Assembly: GCF_022846655.1 (NCBI RefSeq)
Contig: NZ_AP025667.1
Span: 1,153,001-1,217,000, forward strand
DNA: 64,000 nucleotides
Source: Streptomyces seoulensis
GTDB taxonomy: Bacteria > Actinomycetota > Actinomycetes > Streptomycetales > Streptomycetaceae
Direction of reading: 5' to 3'
Below the pieces are notes generated by a model. It worked only from the letters and a program-made list of their open reading frames with translations. It was not told the origin of the DNA and ran no database searches. Position 1 is the stretch's first letter; every line of letters starts with the position of its first letter. Shown one piece after another: positions 26,897-35,998 of this stretch. Position numbers and translations under genes: made by a program.

Positions 26897-26908
26897 TACC
26901 CTTCCCCC
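26897..26908 (+). promoter_or_regulatory. Candidate leaderless promoter (-10 TACCCT) of proA
   Basis: TACCCT (26897-26902) is exactly six bases before the proA ATG at 26909, and no Shine-Dalgarno sequence is present, as expected for a leaderless transcript. Confidence 0.6.
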
Positions 26909-28195
26909 ATGACCACGCTCTCCCCGTACGACTCCCTCTCGCCGGTCACCCAGGCCGCCCACCGGGCCAAGGCGGCCGCCGCCGACCTCGCGCCGCTCCC
27001 GCGTGCCGACAAGGACGACGCGCTGCTCGCCGTCGCGGACGCGCTGGAGGTCCGGACCGCCGAGATCGTGGCCGCCAACGCCCGTGACGTGGCCAAGGCG
27101 CGGGAGAACGGCACCAGCGAGTCGATCGTGGACCGGCTCGCCCTCACCCCGGAGCGGGTCCGCGCCATCGCCGCCGACGTGCGTGACGTGGCGAAGCTGC
27201 CCGACCCGGTCGGCGAGGTCGTCCGGGGCAACACGCTGCCCAACGGCATCGACCTGCGCCAGGTCCGCGTACCGCTCGGTGTCGTCGGCATCATCTACGA
27301 GGCCCGCCCCAACGTCACCGTCGACGCCGCCGCGCTCTGCCTGAAGTCCGGCAACGCCGTCCTGCTGCGCGGCTCGGCCTCCGCCTACGAGTCCAACACC
27401 GCCCTCGTCCGGGTGATCCGGGACGCCGTCGGGGGCGCCGGACTGCCCGCCGACGCCGTGCAGCTCGTGCCGGGGGAGAGCCGGGAGAGCGTGCGCGAGC
27501 TGATGCGCGCCCGGGGGCTCGTCGACGTCCTCATCCCGCGTGGCGGCGCCTCCCTGATCAGGACCGTGGTCAGCGAGTCCACCGTCCCCGTCATCGAGAC
27601 CGGCACCGGCAACTGCCACGTCTACGTGGACGCCGACGCCGACATCGACATGGCCGTCGACATCCTGGTCAACTCCAAGGCCCAGCGGGTCAGCGTCTGC
27701 AACGCCGCCGAGACCCTCCTGGTCCACCAGGACATCGCCGCCGACTTCCTGCCCCGCGCCCTGGACGCGCTGGCCGAGGCCGGGGTCACCGTGCACGCCG
27801 ACCCGCGCGTCCTCGCTCACGCCGAGGGCACCAAGGCCACCGTGGTCGAGGCCGTCCCCGAGGACTGGGAGACGGAGTACCTGTCGTACGACATCGCCGC
27901 CGCCGTCGTGGACTCCCTCGACAAGGCCGTCGAGCACATCCGGCGGTGGAGCTCCGGCCACACCGAGGCGATCGTCACCACCAGTCAGCAGGCCGCCCGG
28001 CGCTTCACCCGACTGGTGGACTCCACCACCGTCGCCGTGAATGCCTCCACCCGCTTCACCGACGGCGGCCAGTTCGGCTTCGGCGCGGAGATCGGCATCT
28101 CCACCCAGAAGCTGCACGCCCGGGGCCCCATGGGCCTTCCGGAGCTGACCAGCACCAAGTACATCGTCACCGGCGACGGCCACGTGCGCCCCTGA
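26909..28195 (+). CDS. proA: Gamma-glutamyl phosphate reductase
   Basis: ProA reduces gamma-glutamyl phosphate with NADPH to glutamate semialdehyde, the second step of proline synthesis. The 428-residue protein is an aldehyde-dehydrogenase-superfamily enzyme. It shows [50 protein letters not shown], and the active-site cysteine in [14 protein letters not shown]. The end [18 protein letters not shown] is typical. The ATG start is six bases after a -10 box. Confidence 0.96.
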   Translation: MTTLSPYDSLSPVTQAAHRAKAAAADLAPLPRADKDDALLAVADALEVRTAEIVAANARDVAKARENGTSESIVDRLALTPERVRAIAADVRDVAKLPDPVGEVVRGNTLPNGIDLRQVRVPLGVVGIIYEARPNVTVDAAALCLKSGNAVLLRGSASAYESNTALVRVIRDAVGGAGLPADAVQLVPGESRESVRELMRARGLVDVLIPRGGASLIRTVVSESTVPVIETGTGNCHVYVDADADIDMAVDILVNSKAQRVSVCNAAETLLVHQDIAADFLPRALDALAEAGVTVHADPRVLAHAEGTKATVVEAVPEDWETEYLSYDIAAAVVDSLDKAVEHIRRWSSGHTEAIVTTSQQAARRFTRLVDSTTVAVNASTRFTDGGQFGFGAEIGISTQKLHARGPMGLPELTSTKYIVTGDGHVRP

Positions 28196-28268
28196 GCGCC
28201 CCGGCGGAAACGGCCGAGGGGCGACGGACGAATTTCCGTACCGTCTGCCCAAATTGACCCCCCAGGTC

Positions 28269-28280
28269 TACTCTGGACCC
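28269..28280 (+). promoter_or_regulatory. Candidate leaderless promoter (-10 TACTCT), first of a pair
   Basis: TACTCT (28269-28274) is exactly six bases before GTG 28281. The same hexamer at the same distance precedes the related downstream gene. Confidence 0.55.
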
Positions 28281-28847
28281 GTGCCGGAGGACGTGGGGGG
28301 CACGCCGTTCCCGGACGGCTGGGAGCCCGACGACGACCACGACCGCGGGGTGTCGGACGAAGAGTTCGCCTCCGTGGTACTCGACGCGGCCTTCGTGGCC
28401 GCGGCCACCGTCCACGAGCCGTCCGCCGTCGAACGCCTCCTCGCCGCCGCCGAGGCGCGGGCCGAGGCGTCCGAGACCGACCCCCGCCGCACCCACGCCC
28501 CCGCCGACCCCTACGACGAGGGGTACGGCCCCGACGGCAACGGGTTCGGCCACGACCTGGACGACGACCCGGACGGCCGCTACGCCTACGACGGCCACGA
28601 CGGCCCGTTCGGCGCCTACGGCAAGATCCGCTGGCACCGGCCCGTGGCCTGGGTGCTCGCCGTGGTGATGGGCGTCGGCATGGTCGCGCTGGCCTTCGCC
28701 GCCGTCTACCGGGGCGCATCCTCCGGCAGCCGCGACCAGGTCCCCGCCCCCGCCTCCACCGGCCTCGACCGGGGTGGTGTGGCCGCCCCGTCGGTCTCCG
28801 CCGAGCACCCCAGGCCTGCCGTCTCCGCGATCCCGCGCACCCCCTGA
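28281..28847 (+). CDS. Single-span membrane protein, N-terminal motif shared with next gene
   Basis: This 188-residue protein has an acidic cytoplasmic N-terminal half (Asp/Gly/Tyr-rich at about 65-110), one transmembrane helix near 125-147 (WVLAVVMGVGMVALAFAAVY), and a short Pro/Ser-rich extracytoplasmic end. Residues 26-52 (DEEFASVVLDAAFVAAA...SAVER) closely match residues 21-46 of the next protein. I do not recognise a family. GTG 28281 is chosen because a -10 box lies six bases upstream. The pair probably shares a cytoplasmic partner through the common motif; that is inference. Confidence 0.75.
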   Translation: MPEDVGGTPFPDGWEPDDDHDRGVSDEEFASVVLDAAFVAAATVHEPSAVERLLAAAEARAEASETDPRRTHAPADPYDEGYGPDGNGFGHDLDDDPDGRYAYDGHDGPFGAYGKIRWHRPVAWVLAVVMGVGMVALAFAAVYRGASSGSRDQVPAPASTGLDRGGVAAPSVSAEHPRPAVSAIPRTP

Positions 28848-28924
28848 CGCCCACCCGGCGTTTTTGGTGGGAACCTGTCAGAAGTTGTCGCGTACCAGCG
28901 CGTTTACCCGAGCCCCTCGCGACC

Positions 28925-28936
28925 TACTCTGAAGGT
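28925..28936 (+). promoter_or_regulatory. Candidate leaderless promoter (-10 TACTCT), second of a pair
   Basis: TACTCT (28925-28930) is exactly six bases before ATG 28937. A possible -35 GTTTAC lies 17 bases further upstream. Confidence 0.6.
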
Positions 28937-30004
28937 ATGGGCGGGCCTGGAGACCCACCGGAGGGGACACCCGAGGGCGGCCCCGGAGGTGCCGAGGACG
29001 AGTACCGATCCGTCGTGTTCGACGAGTCGTTCGTCCGCGCTGCCCGCCTGCAGGAGTCCTCCGCGCACGAACGCGTCAGCGACCACGCCCCCGCCGTACG
29101 CCGCCGCCCGCCCCTGCGCCGGGGGCTCACCCGGCAGGCGCTGATCCTCATCCTGCTGCTCGCCGTCGCCTTCGGCACCGCCATCTTCATGGGCTTCCGT
29201 CACCCGTACGGCTCAACGCCCCCCAGACGCTCCGCCGAGCCGGCCCGGATGACCGTCGTCCCGCTCGCCCCGCGCGGCAAGGTGCCCGGCGCCCCCGACG
29301 CCCGGACCCTGTTCGCGCGCAGCCCCGCCGCCCGCTTCGCGGTCGGCCTCGCGGGGATCCCGCTGCCCCCCTCCCGCCCCACCGCGCACTTCTCCGACAG
29401 CCAGATCCTGGCGGCCCTCGACACCGCCCGTAAGTACGTCCTGCACTCCGCGCTCGACCCCGACGTGCTCACCGGCCGCCAGGTCCGCCCCGTACGGGCC
29501 CTGCTGGACGCCGACCAGCTCGACCAGTTCGACCGCGGCCTGCGCGACCCCGTCGCCGACGGCCGCAACGCCCCCACCGGCTGGATGATCCGCTTCGACC
29601 CGGCCCGCACGGCCCTCGCGGGCGACGACATCCGCGTCCGGGGCGCCCTGCGGGTGAGCGAGACCGACGCGGCCACCCTCCAGGTCGTGGCCGACGGCAC
29701 CTTCGTCTACGCCCTGCGCGCCGCCGGCACCGAAGGGCGGACCCCCGTCTCGCTGTTCACCGTGCGCCGTGAGCTGGTCCTCCGCTTCGACCGGGACACC
29801 CTGCGCGTCGGCCAGACCCGGCTGACCTCCTCCAGCACCCAGGCGGGTCCGCTGTCCTGCGCCGAGGACACCAGCGCCTATCTGCGCCCCCTCCTCGCCG
29901 GTGAGCGGGCCAAGGCGGGCGGACCGCCCGGCACCGACCCCTACGGGACCGGCGCCGCCGCCCTGTGCGGCACCCTCGCCGACTCCGCCCAGCCCCGCGG
30001 CTGA
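28937..30004 (+). CDS. Membrane-anchored protein with large extracytoplasmic domain, unknown function
   Basis: This 355-residue protein starts with a Gly/Pro-rich acidic stretch and then the motif DEYRSVVFDESFVRAARLQE shared with the preceding protein. One membrane helix (about 70-92, LILILLLAVAFGTAIFMGF) precedes an extracytoplasmic domain of about 260 residues, with no recognised fold. Two cysteines (LSCAED and ALCGTL) near the C-terminus could form a disulfide. It likely detects or binds something outside the membrane together with its shorter neighbour. Own promoter just upstream; convergent with the M48 gene. Confidence 0.75.
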   Translation: MGGPGDPPEGTPEGGPGGAEDEYRSVVFDESFVRAARLQESSAHERVSDHAPAVRRRPPLRRGLTRQALILILLLAVAFGTAIFMGFRHPYGSTPPRRSAEPARMTVVPLAPRGKVPGAPDARTLFARSPAARFAVGLAGIPLPPSRPTAHFSDSQILAALDTARKYVLHSALDPDVLTGRQVRPVRALLDADQLDQFDRGLRDPVADGRNAPTGWMIRFDPARTALAGDDIRVRGALRVSETDAATLQVVADGTFVYALRAAGTEGRTPVSLFTVRRELVLRFDRDTLRVGQTRLTSSSTQAGPLSCAEDTSAYLRPLLAGERAKAGGPPGTDPYGTGAAALCGTLADSAQPRG

Positions 30005-30015
30005 GCCCGCACGGC

Positions 30016-31101
30016 CTAGGCCGGGGTGTCCCCGGGCGGGGCGTCCTTCGGCGGGGCCTGGCCGGCGAAGCCGTTGAAGCCCCGGCGGACCCGGCCGCCC
30101 AGGTCGCCCGCGCCGCCCGCGAGATCCGAGACCAGCTTCATCAGCGGGTCCTTGCTGGTCCGCACGTCGCTCGCGTAGCTCGCGGCCGACTGCCGGAAGG
30201 ACTCGCCGACCCTGGCCTCCTTGTCCTCCTCGCGGCGCGGGTAGTGGCCGTCCATGATCCGCTGGTGGTCGCGGGAGGCCGCCCACCTCTTCAGCTCGGC
30301 CGCCCGGATCGTGGTGAAGGGGTGCGAGCGCGGCAGCACGTTCAGGATCTTCAGCACCGAGTCCCGCAGGTCGCCCCCGGACTCGTACTCCTCGGCCTGC
30401 TCCAGGAAGGCGTCCACGTTCATCTCGTGGAGGTGGTTGCCGCCCGCGATCTTCATCAGGCCGCGCATCGACGCCTGGAGGTCCTGGCCCACCAGCAGCC
30501 CGGCCCGGTCGGCCGACAGCTCCGACTTACGGAACCACTCCCGCAGCGCCGTCACGATCGCCATGATCGCCACGTTGCCCAGCGGGATCCACGCCACCTT
30601 CAGCGCCAGCGTGGTCAGGAACAGCAGCACCGTGCGGTAGACGGAGTGACCGGACAGTGCGTGGCCCACCTCGTGGCCGACGACCGCCCGCATCTCCTCC
30701 TCGTCCAGCAGCTCCACCAGAGCGGTGGTCACCACGATGACCGGCTCGTCCAGGCCGATGCACATCGCGTTCGGCTTCGGGTCCTGGGTGACGTACATCG
30801 CCGGGACCTTCTCCAGGTCCAGGATGTAGCAGGCGTCGCGGAGCATGTCGTTCAGATGCGCGAACTGGCGGTCGGAGACCCGCACCGAGTCGGACAGGAA
30901 CAGCAGCCTCAGGCTCCGCTCGGGCAGCAGCCCGCTCAGCGCCTTGAACACCGTGTCGAACCCGGTCAGTTTGCGCAGGGCCACCAGCGCGGACCGGTCG
31001 GCCGGATGCTCGTAGGCGCGCGAGGAGATCCCCGGGAAGCGGCTGCGCTGCCTGCCCGGCACGCGCTCGCGCCCGGCCTGCTCGTGGCGGTCGTCGGACA
31101 T
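30016..31101 (-). CDS. M48 family zinc metalloprotease (HtpX-like)
   Basis: This 361-residue membrane protease has the zinc motif HEVGH within VVGHEVGHALSGHS and the third ligand in ELSADRAG. A hydrophobic pair after HEVGH (TVLLFLTTLALKVAWIPLGN) is typical of the M48 family. It probably degrades damaged membrane proteins. The C-terminal 60 residues are Gly/Pro/Asp-rich and probably disordered. The start at ATG 31101 (MSDDRHEQ) has GGGGGAAG upstream; the longer frame to 31182 is not supported. Confidence 0.9.
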   Translation of the reverse strand: MSDDRHEQAGRERVPGRQRSRFPGISSRAYEHPADRSALVALRKLTGFDTVFKALSGLLPERSLRLLFLSDSVRVSDRQFAHLNDMLRDACYILDLEKVPAMYVTQDPKPNAMCIGLDEPVIVVTTALVELLDEEEMRAVVGHEVGHALSGHSVYRTVLLFLTTLALKVAWIPLGNVAIMAIVTALREWFRKSELSADRAGLLVGQDLQASMRGLMKIAGGNHLHEMNVDAFLEQAEEYESGGDLRDSVLKILNVLPRSHPFTTIRAAELKRWAASRDHQRIMDGHYPRREEDKEARVGESFRQSAASYASDVRTSKDPLMKLVSDLAGGAGDLGGRVRRGFNGFAGQAPPKDAPPGDTPA

Positions 31102-31199
31102 GTCTTCCCCCTGCGTCTCGGAAACCCGCTGCGCCCCCCGGACCGGGCCCAGCCTAGGCGGAGATACCGTGACGGGCAGCACCCTTAAGGAGTCACGTC

Positions 31200-31364
31200 A
31201 TGGAGCATCACCCCGCAGCCGCCCGGCTGACCGAGGCCGCCGCGAGCGCCGTCCAGCAGCAGGGGCCGGGAAACCTGCTCCGGATCGTGCTGATCGTGAT
31301 GGTCCTGGGCTGCGCGCTGACCGCCTGGTTCCTCCTGCGCGGCTACAAGCAGAAGGACGACTGA
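31200..31364 (+). CDS. 54-aa single-pass membrane protein
   Basis: This short gene encodes 54 residues: a 24-residue Ala/Gln-rich N-terminus, one transmembrane helix (LLRIVLIVMVLGCALTAWFL) and a short basic end RGYKQKDD. A strong AAGGAG site precedes ATG 31200. I do not recognise a family. It is divergent from the M48 protease gene and precedes another 54-residue membrane protein of similar plan. Confidence 0.7.
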   Translation: MEHHPAAARLTEAAASAVQQQGPGNLLRIVLIVMVLGCALTAWFLLRGYKQKDD

Positions 31365-31494
31365 CGCCGGGCGGAGGTTCCCGCGCGCGATCGTCAGGGG
31401 CCCTTTGCCGGAGTCGGCGTGATCGTCCCGGGGGCGCCCGCTTACGATGAGCCGACGTCTTTATCCCGCCCACACGCGATAGGTCCTGCCGAAG

Positions 31495-31659
31495 ATGAGC
31501 TTCCACAGCACCGCTGCCCAGTTGGTCACTCTCGCCGCCGAGGGCTCAGAGCACGGCGGCAACCACAACAGCCTGAACCCCGCCATCACCGGCGGCGGCG
31601 CCCTGGTCATCCTGCTGCTCCTGCTGTGGATCACCACCCGCTTCAACCGCGACCGCTGA
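31495..31659 (+). CDS. 54-aa single-pass membrane protein upstream of nadD
   Basis: This second short gene also encodes exactly 54 residues, with a His/Gly/Asn-rich N-terminal half ([12 protein letters not shown]), one membrane helix ([13 protein letters not shown]) and a basic end RFNRDR. I recognise it as a small conserved Streptomyces protein without known function. The helix is near the C-terminus in both small proteins, but there is little sequence identity between them. nadD follows after 55 bases. Confidence 0.72.
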   Translation: MSFHSTAAQLVTLAAEGSEHGGNHNSLNPAITGGGALVILLLLLWITTRFNRDR

Positions 31660-31714
31660 TCACCGGCCGGTCCCCGGCGAGAAGCCGCAGGCCGGGCCGG
31701 TAGGGTCTGCACGC

Positions 31715-32392
31715 ATGGGAGAGCAGGACATGCCTACCGGTCCGGCGGAGGGCACCGTGAACGATCCGGCACGGGACGCGGCGGACCACGGGCCCGCGCG
31801 TACGGGCCGGCGCAGGCTCGGTGTCATGGGTGGCACCTTCGACCCGATCCACCACGGGCACCTCGTGGCGGCAAGTGAGGTGGCGGCCCGGTTCCACCTG
31901 GACGAGGTGGTGTTCGTACCCACCGGCCAGCCCTGGCAGAAGTCGCACCGAAACGTCTCTCCGGCCGAGGACCGCTATCTGATGACGGTCATCGCGACCG
32001 CCGAGAACCCGCAGTTCTCCGTCAGCCGCATCGACATCGACCGCGGCGGCCCCACCTACACCGTGGACACGCTGCGCGACCTGCGCGCCCTCAACCCGGA
32101 CACCGACCTGTTCTTCATCACCGGTGCCGACGCCCTCGCCCAACTGCTGACCTGGCGCGACTCCGAGGAACTCTTCTCCCTCGCCCACTTCGTCGGCGTC
32201 ACCCGTCCCGGACACCAACTGACCGACGCCGGGCTGCCCGAGGGCGGTGTCTCCCTGGTCGAGGTGCCCGCGCTGGCCATCTCCTCCACGGAGTGCCGGG
32301 CGAGAGTCGCCAAGGGTGACCCCATCTGGTACATGGTCCCGGACGGGGTCGTCCGCTACATCGACAAGCGTGAGCTGTACCGCGGCGAGTGA
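31715..32392 (+). CDS. nadD: Nicotinate-nucleotide adenylyltransferase
   Basis: NadD adenylates nicotinate mononucleotide in NAD synthesis. The 225-residue protein has a roughly 30-residue N-terminal extension and then the nucleotidyltransferase motif [15 protein letters not shown]. The C-terminal [10 protein letters not shown] segment matches the usual ISSTxxR motif. ATG 31715 is used, but a start closer to the core domain (ATG 31730) cannot be excluded. It is followed by the LytR_C protein, rsfS and a phosphatase, a conserved actinobacterial order. Confidence 0.93.
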   Translation: MGEQDMPTGPAEGTVNDPARDAADHGPARTGRRRLGVMGGTFDPIHHGHLVAASEVAARFHLDEVVFVPTGQPWQKSHRNVSPAEDRYLMTVIATAENPQFSVSRIDIDRGGPTYTVDTLRDLRALNPDTDLFFITGADALAQLLTWRDSEELFSLAHFVGVTRPGHQLTDAGLPEGGVSLVEVPALAISSTECRARVAKGDPIWYMVPDGVVRYIDKRELYRGE

Positions 32393-32408
32393 GCCGAGAG
32401 GGGCACCG

Positions 32409-34124
32409 GTGAACGACCGATACGAAGCTGGGTACGGCGACGACCAGTACGGAGGGGAGGACCAGTACGAGATCGTCGGCTACGACGACTACGGGCGCCC
32501 CATGTACCAGCAGGTCCCGTCCCGCCCACCGCGGCAGCAGACCTACGACCCCTACGGGCAGCAGCAGGGCTACGCCCAGGGCGGCTACGACACCGGCCAG
32601 CAACAGCCGATACCCCCTGCCTACGACCCCTACGGGCAACAGGGCGCGCCCTACGACCCGTACGGCACGGGCGGCCACGACCCCTACGGGCAGGCGGCGG
32701 CCGGCGGCCAGCAGCAGCCGAGGGGCACCGAGCAGACGGCCTACATCCCGCAGCAGACCGGCCCCGACGCCCAGCCGCAGCGGCGGCCGCAGCCGCCCGA
32801 GGAGCCCGACGCACAGGCACCCCCGGCCGGTCCCGAGCGCCAAGAGGGGGGTGAGGAAGAGCAGTTCGCGTTCGTCGAGGAGCCGGACGGCGAGTCCGAG
32901 GACGTCATCGACTGGTTGAAGTTCACCGAGAACCGCACCGAGCGCCGCGAGGAGGCCCGCCGCCGCGCCCGCGGCCGGATCATCGCCCTCGGTGTCGCCC
33001 TCGCCCTGGTCGTGACCGGCGGCGTCGGCTACCTCTGGTACGCCGGGAAGCTGCCCGGCGTCTCCTCGCCCGGCTCCGCCACCGGCACCACCGTCGCCGC
33101 GGGCGCCCAGAAGCGCGACGTGATCGTGGTCCACCTGCACAACACCGGCAAGCGCGACACCTCCACCGTGCTGCTGGTCGACAACGCCACCACCAAGCGC
33201 GGCACCACCGTCCTGCTCCCCAACTCCCTGGCGCTGACCGACGATTCGGGCACCACCACCACGCTCGCCAAGTCGGTGGACGACGACGGGTCCTCCGGCA
33301 CCCGCGACCAGCTCGACACCGTCCTCGGCACCGACATCCAGGGCACCTGGCGGCTGGACACGCCGTATCTGCAGAACCTCGTCGAGCTGGTCGGCAACAT
33401 CGAGATCGACACCGACACCGACGTGCCCGACCCGGACGCGAAGAAGAAGGGCTCGGCCCCGCTGGTCCACCAGGGCAAGGCGCAGACGCTCAGCGGCAAG
33501 ATGGCCGTCGCCTACGCCACCTACCGGGGGCCCGGCGAGACCGAGAACGCCCAGTTGGCGCGCTTCGGGCAGGTCATGCAGGGCGCATTGCGCAAGCTGT
33601 CCTCCGACCCGTCGGCCGCGACGACCACCGTGCAGACCCTCGCGCAGATCCTCGACCCGCCGCTGACCGACAAGGACCTGGGCACCTTCCTGGCCAAGCT
33701 GGCCGACCTCGCCAAGGGCGGCAAGTACCGAACCGTCCCGCTGCCGGTGCAGACCGACGGCACGCTGAGCGCCGGCACCAGCGACAGCGTGGTCAAGGAC
33801 GTCCTGGGCGGCACCGCCAAGAGCCCCGACGCCGGCTCCGCGGTCCGGGTCGCGGTGCAGAACGCCACCGGCGCCAAGGACGACACCGAGAAGGCCCGCG
33901 TGACCCTGCTGGGCGGTGGCTTCGGCTTCATCGAGGGCGGCACCGCCTCCAGTGCCGAGGCCGCCTCCGAGGTGGTCTACTCCGACGCCGCCGACAAGCA
34001 GGACGCCGCCGACGTCGCCAAGACCCTGGGCCTTCCCGCCGGCTCGGTGACCAAGGGCGCGGTCTCCTCCGGCGCCGACGTCCTCGTCGTCCTCGGCCAG
34101 GACTACCGGCCCGGCACCTCCTGA
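32409..34124 (+). CDS. LCP-like protein with LytR C-terminal domain
   Basis: This 571-residue protein has a Tyr/Gly/Gln-rich cytoplasmic N-terminal part with DPYG repeats (about 1-160), one membrane helix (about 195-217), an extracytoplasmic LytR-CpsA-Psr-like domain (about 235-430) and a LytR_C domain (about 475-570). LCP enzymes attach teichoic acids or other glycopolymers to peptidoglycan. The catalytic arginine region reads ATYRGPGETENAQLARFGQV, which is degenerate compared with the usual family motif, so activity is uncertain. GTG 32409 lies 17 bases after nadD. A 16-bp hairpin follows the stop. Confidence 0.85.
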   Translation: MNDRYEAGYGDDQYGGEDQYEIVGYDDYGRPMYQQVPSRPPRQQTYDPYGQQQGYAQGGYDTGQQQPIPPAYDPYGQQGAPYDPYGTGGHDPYGQAAAGGQQQPRGTEQTAYIPQQTGPDAQPQRRPQPPEEPDAQAPPAGPERQEGGEEEQFAFVEEPDGESEDVIDWLKFTENRTERREEARRRARGRIIALGVALALVVTGGVGYLWYAGKLPGVSSPGSATGTTVAAGAQKRDVIVVHLHNTGKRDTSTVLLVDNATTKRGTTVLLPNSLALTDDSGTTTTLAKSVDDDGSSGTRDQLDTVLGTDIQGTWRLDTPYLQNLVELVGNIEIDTDTDVPDPDAKKKGSAPLVHQGKAQTLSGKMAVAYATYRGPGETENAQLARFGQVMQGALRKLSSDPSAATTTVQTLAQILDPPLTDKDLGTFLAKLADLAKGGKYRTVPLPVQTDGTLSAGTSDSVVKDVLGGTAKSPDAGSAVRVAVQNATGAKDDTEKARVTLLGGGFGFIEGGTASSAEAASEVVYSDAADKQDAADVAKTLGLPAGSVTKGAVSSGADVLVVLGQDYRPGTS

Positions 34125-34130
34125 CACCCG

Positions 34131-34172
34131 CGGCACACCCCACGTGAGCACCGGAACACGTGGGGTGTGCCG
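34131..34172 (+). terminator. 16-bp hairpin after the LytR_C gene
   Basis: Arms 34131-34146 and 34157-34172 form a perfect 16-bp stem with a 10-base loop, directly after the stop at 34124 and before rsfS. Confidence 0.85.
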
Positions 34173-34284
34173 GGCCGCGCGTGAGACCCTTGGAGTCCCG
34201 GTGCCTTCCGGATGCGCCCCGCGCCCGGCCGGCCCGCCCCGAACTCTTCGCATCCGCACCCCGTCCTCGAACGAAAGCCGCACA

Positions 34285-34728
34285 GTGACCGCCACCGACC
34301 GTTCTCTCGACCTCATCAACACCGCCGCCCAGGCGGCAGCCGACAAGCTCGCCCACGACGTCATCGCCTACGACGTCAGCGACGTGCTGTCGATCACGGA
34401 CGCGTTCCTGCTGGCCTCCGCGCCGAACGACCGCCAGGTCCGGGCGATCGTCGACGAGATCGAGGAGCGCCTGCTGAAGGAGCTCGGCGCCAAGCCCGTC
34501 CGCCGCGAGGGCGACCGCGAGTCCCGCTGGATCCTGCTCGACTACGTCGACATCGTCGTCCACGTCCAGCACAGCGAGGAGCGCGTCTTCTACGCCCTGG
34601 AGCGCCTGTGGAAGGACTGCCCCGAGCTGGAGCTGCCCGAGGAGGCCCGTGCCACCCGCGGCAAGGCCGAGGAGCACGCCAAGCTGAACGCGGACGAGGC
34701 CGGTGACGAGTCCGGCCAGGAGCGCTGA
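34285..34728 (+). CDS. rsfS: Ribosome silencing factor RsfS
   Basis: RsfS (DUF143) binds ribosomal protein L14 and blocks subunit joining during starvation. The 147-residue protein shows the family core DVLSITDAFLLASAPNDRQV, SRWILLDYVDIVVHV and YALERLWKDCPEL. The tail is acidic. GTG 34285 is chosen because it gives the usual N-terminus; the open frame extends upstream without support. Its stop overlaps the next ATG by one base. Confidence 0.93.
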   Translation: MTATDRSLDLINTAAQAAADKLAHDVIAYDVSDVLSITDAFLLASAPNDRQVRAIVDEIEERLLKELGAKPVRREGDRESRWILLDYVDIVVHVQHSEERVFYALERLWKDCPELELPEEARATRGKAEEHAKLNADEAGDESGQER

Positions 34729-35396
34729 TGAACGCCACGGGTGAGGTGACCGACCGGCCCGGCCGGGGCCGCCGCGTCATCCTCTGGCGGCACGGCCAGA
34801 CCGCGTGGAACGTGGAACGCCGCTTCCAGGGCACCACGGACGTGGAGCTGACCGCGACCGGTGTCGCCCAGGCCCGCCGGGCCGCCCGGCAACTGGCCTC
34901 GCTGCGGCCCGACGCCATCGTCGCCTCGGACCTCAAGCGCGCCTCCGACACGGCCGACGAGCTGGCCGCCCTCACGGGCCTCGACGTGGCCCGCGACGAG
35001 GCCCTGCGGGAGACCTACGCGGGTGCCTGGCAGGGCCTGACGCACGAGGAGATCATCGCCAGGTTCGGGGACGACTACGCCGCCTGGAAGCGCGGTGAGC
35101 CGGTCCGGCGCGGCGGTGGCGAGCTGGAGACCGAGGTCGCCGACCGGGCCGCTCCCGTCGTGCTGCGGCACGCCGAGAAGCTGCCCGACGACGGCACCCT
35201 CGTGGTGGTCAGCCACGGCGGCACCATCCGCACCACCATCGGCCGGCTGCTCGGTCTGGAGTCCCGCCACTGGGAGAGCCTCGGCGGGCTGACCAACTGC
35301 TGCTGGTCCGTCCTCGGCGAGGGCGCCTGCGGCTGGCGGCTGCTGGAGCACAACGCGGGCAGCCTGCCCGAGCCGGTCCTCGGCGACGACGACTGA
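34728..35396 (+). CDS. Histidine phosphatase family protein
   Basis: This 222-residue protein belongs to the phosphoglycerate-mutase-like phosphatases. The catalytic RHG motif is in ILWRHGQTAWN, with a second histidine in VVVSHGGTIRTT and a conserved segment VASDLKRASDTA. The substrate cannot be predicted from sequence. The nadD-rsfS-phosphatase arrangement is common in actinobacteria. It is translationally coupled to rsfS. Confidence 0.92.
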   Translation: MNATGEVTDRPGRGRRVILWRHGQTAWNVERRFQGTTDVELTATGVAQARRAARQLASLRPDAIVASDLKRASDTADELAALTGLDVARDEALRETYAGAWQGLTHEEIIARFGDDYAAWKRGEPVRRGGGELETEVADRAAPVVLRHAEKLPDDGTLVVVSHGGTIRTTIGRLLGLESRHWESLGGLTNCCWSVLGEGACGWRLLEHNAGSLPEPVLGDDD

Positions 35397-35435
35397 GCCG
35401 CTCGGAGCCCCCGCACGGGGCCCCGGGACCCGGAT

Positions 35436-35465
35436 TTCACTTTCCGGCAGGTCACAGGCTAAAGT
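35436..35465 (+). promoter_or_regulatory. Promoter of the first tRNA-Ala
   Basis: TTCACT (35436-35441) and TAAAGT (35460-35465) with 18-base spacing lie 37 bases before the tRNA gene. Confidence 0.5.
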
Positions 35466-35501
35466 TCTTCTTGTTCGCCCCGCCGAGCGGGAAGAACGCA
35501 A

Positions 35502-35574
35502 GGGGCTATAGCTCAGTTGGTAGAGCGCCTGCATGGCATGCAGGAGGTCAGGAGTTCAATTCTCCTTAGCTCCA
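35502..35574 (+). tRNA. tRNA-Ala (anticodon GGC), copy 1
   Basis: A complete 73-base cloverleaf is visible: a 7-bp acceptor stem (one G-T pair), a D arm with GCTC/GAGC, an anticodon stem CCTGC/GCAGG with loop ATGGCAT (anticodon GGC), and a T arm AGGAG/CTCCT with TTCAATT. The discriminator is A and CCA is not encoded. It is identical to the copy at 36341-36413. Confidence 0.96.
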
Positions 35575-35613
35575 CAGATCGACACTCGTACCGAGTGATC
35601 AGAGATCGGTGAT

Positions 35614-35646
35614 GAAGATCCCGTCCCTTCGAGGGGCGGGATCTTC
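35614..35646 (+). terminator. Terminator after the first tRNA-Ala
   Basis: A 14-bp stem (35614-35627/35633-35646, one G-T pair) with a 5-base loop lies 40 bases after the tRNA. Confidence 0.88.
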
Positions 35647-35821
35647 TGCTTGTCCCCCTGCTTGAGTCGTTCGCGTTCCATGGTCGTATACCTCTGTGAA
35701 CGGTGTTCGCGCGGAGGCGACCGTGTCCGGACCGGTACTGAGGCGTCGCTGACCGTGCAGGCCCGGCCGTGGCAGAATCAGACGGCCGGAAGGGGGCTCG
35801 GCCCGACGGGAGGGAGTGGCG

Positions 35822-35995
35822 ATGTCTGCGAGCATCCTTGGGGAGGTCGGCGACCTCCTCGGGGCGGCGTGGATACGGGACACGGCCACCCGGCTCGACT
35901 GCCCTTCCTGCGGTTCCGCGCACGTGGCCCAAGTCCTCGGCGACAACGGCGGAATCTCCTACGTGTGCACGGCCTGCGGCCATAGCTGGAGCTGA
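35822..35995 (+). CDS. 57-aa zinc-ribbon protein
   Basis: This small protein has 57 residues. A short helical N-terminus (SILGEVGDLLGAAWIRD) is followed by a zinc ribbon with CPSC and CTAC knuckles 26 residues apart. It may bind nucleic acid or a protein partner. GGGAGG is at a suitable distance from ATG 35822. It ends three bases before the next small zinc-ribbon gene, and both lie between identical tRNA genes. I do not recognise a named family. Confidence 0.75.
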   Translation: MSASILGEVGDLLGAAWIRDTATRLDCPSCGSAHVAQVLGDNGGISYVCTACGHSWS

Positions 35996-35998
35996 GCG

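Noticed and set aside
28850..28871. Terminator between the two related membrane protein genes
   Set aside because: Only a 6-bp stem with a 10-base loop is present; too weak to list with confidence.
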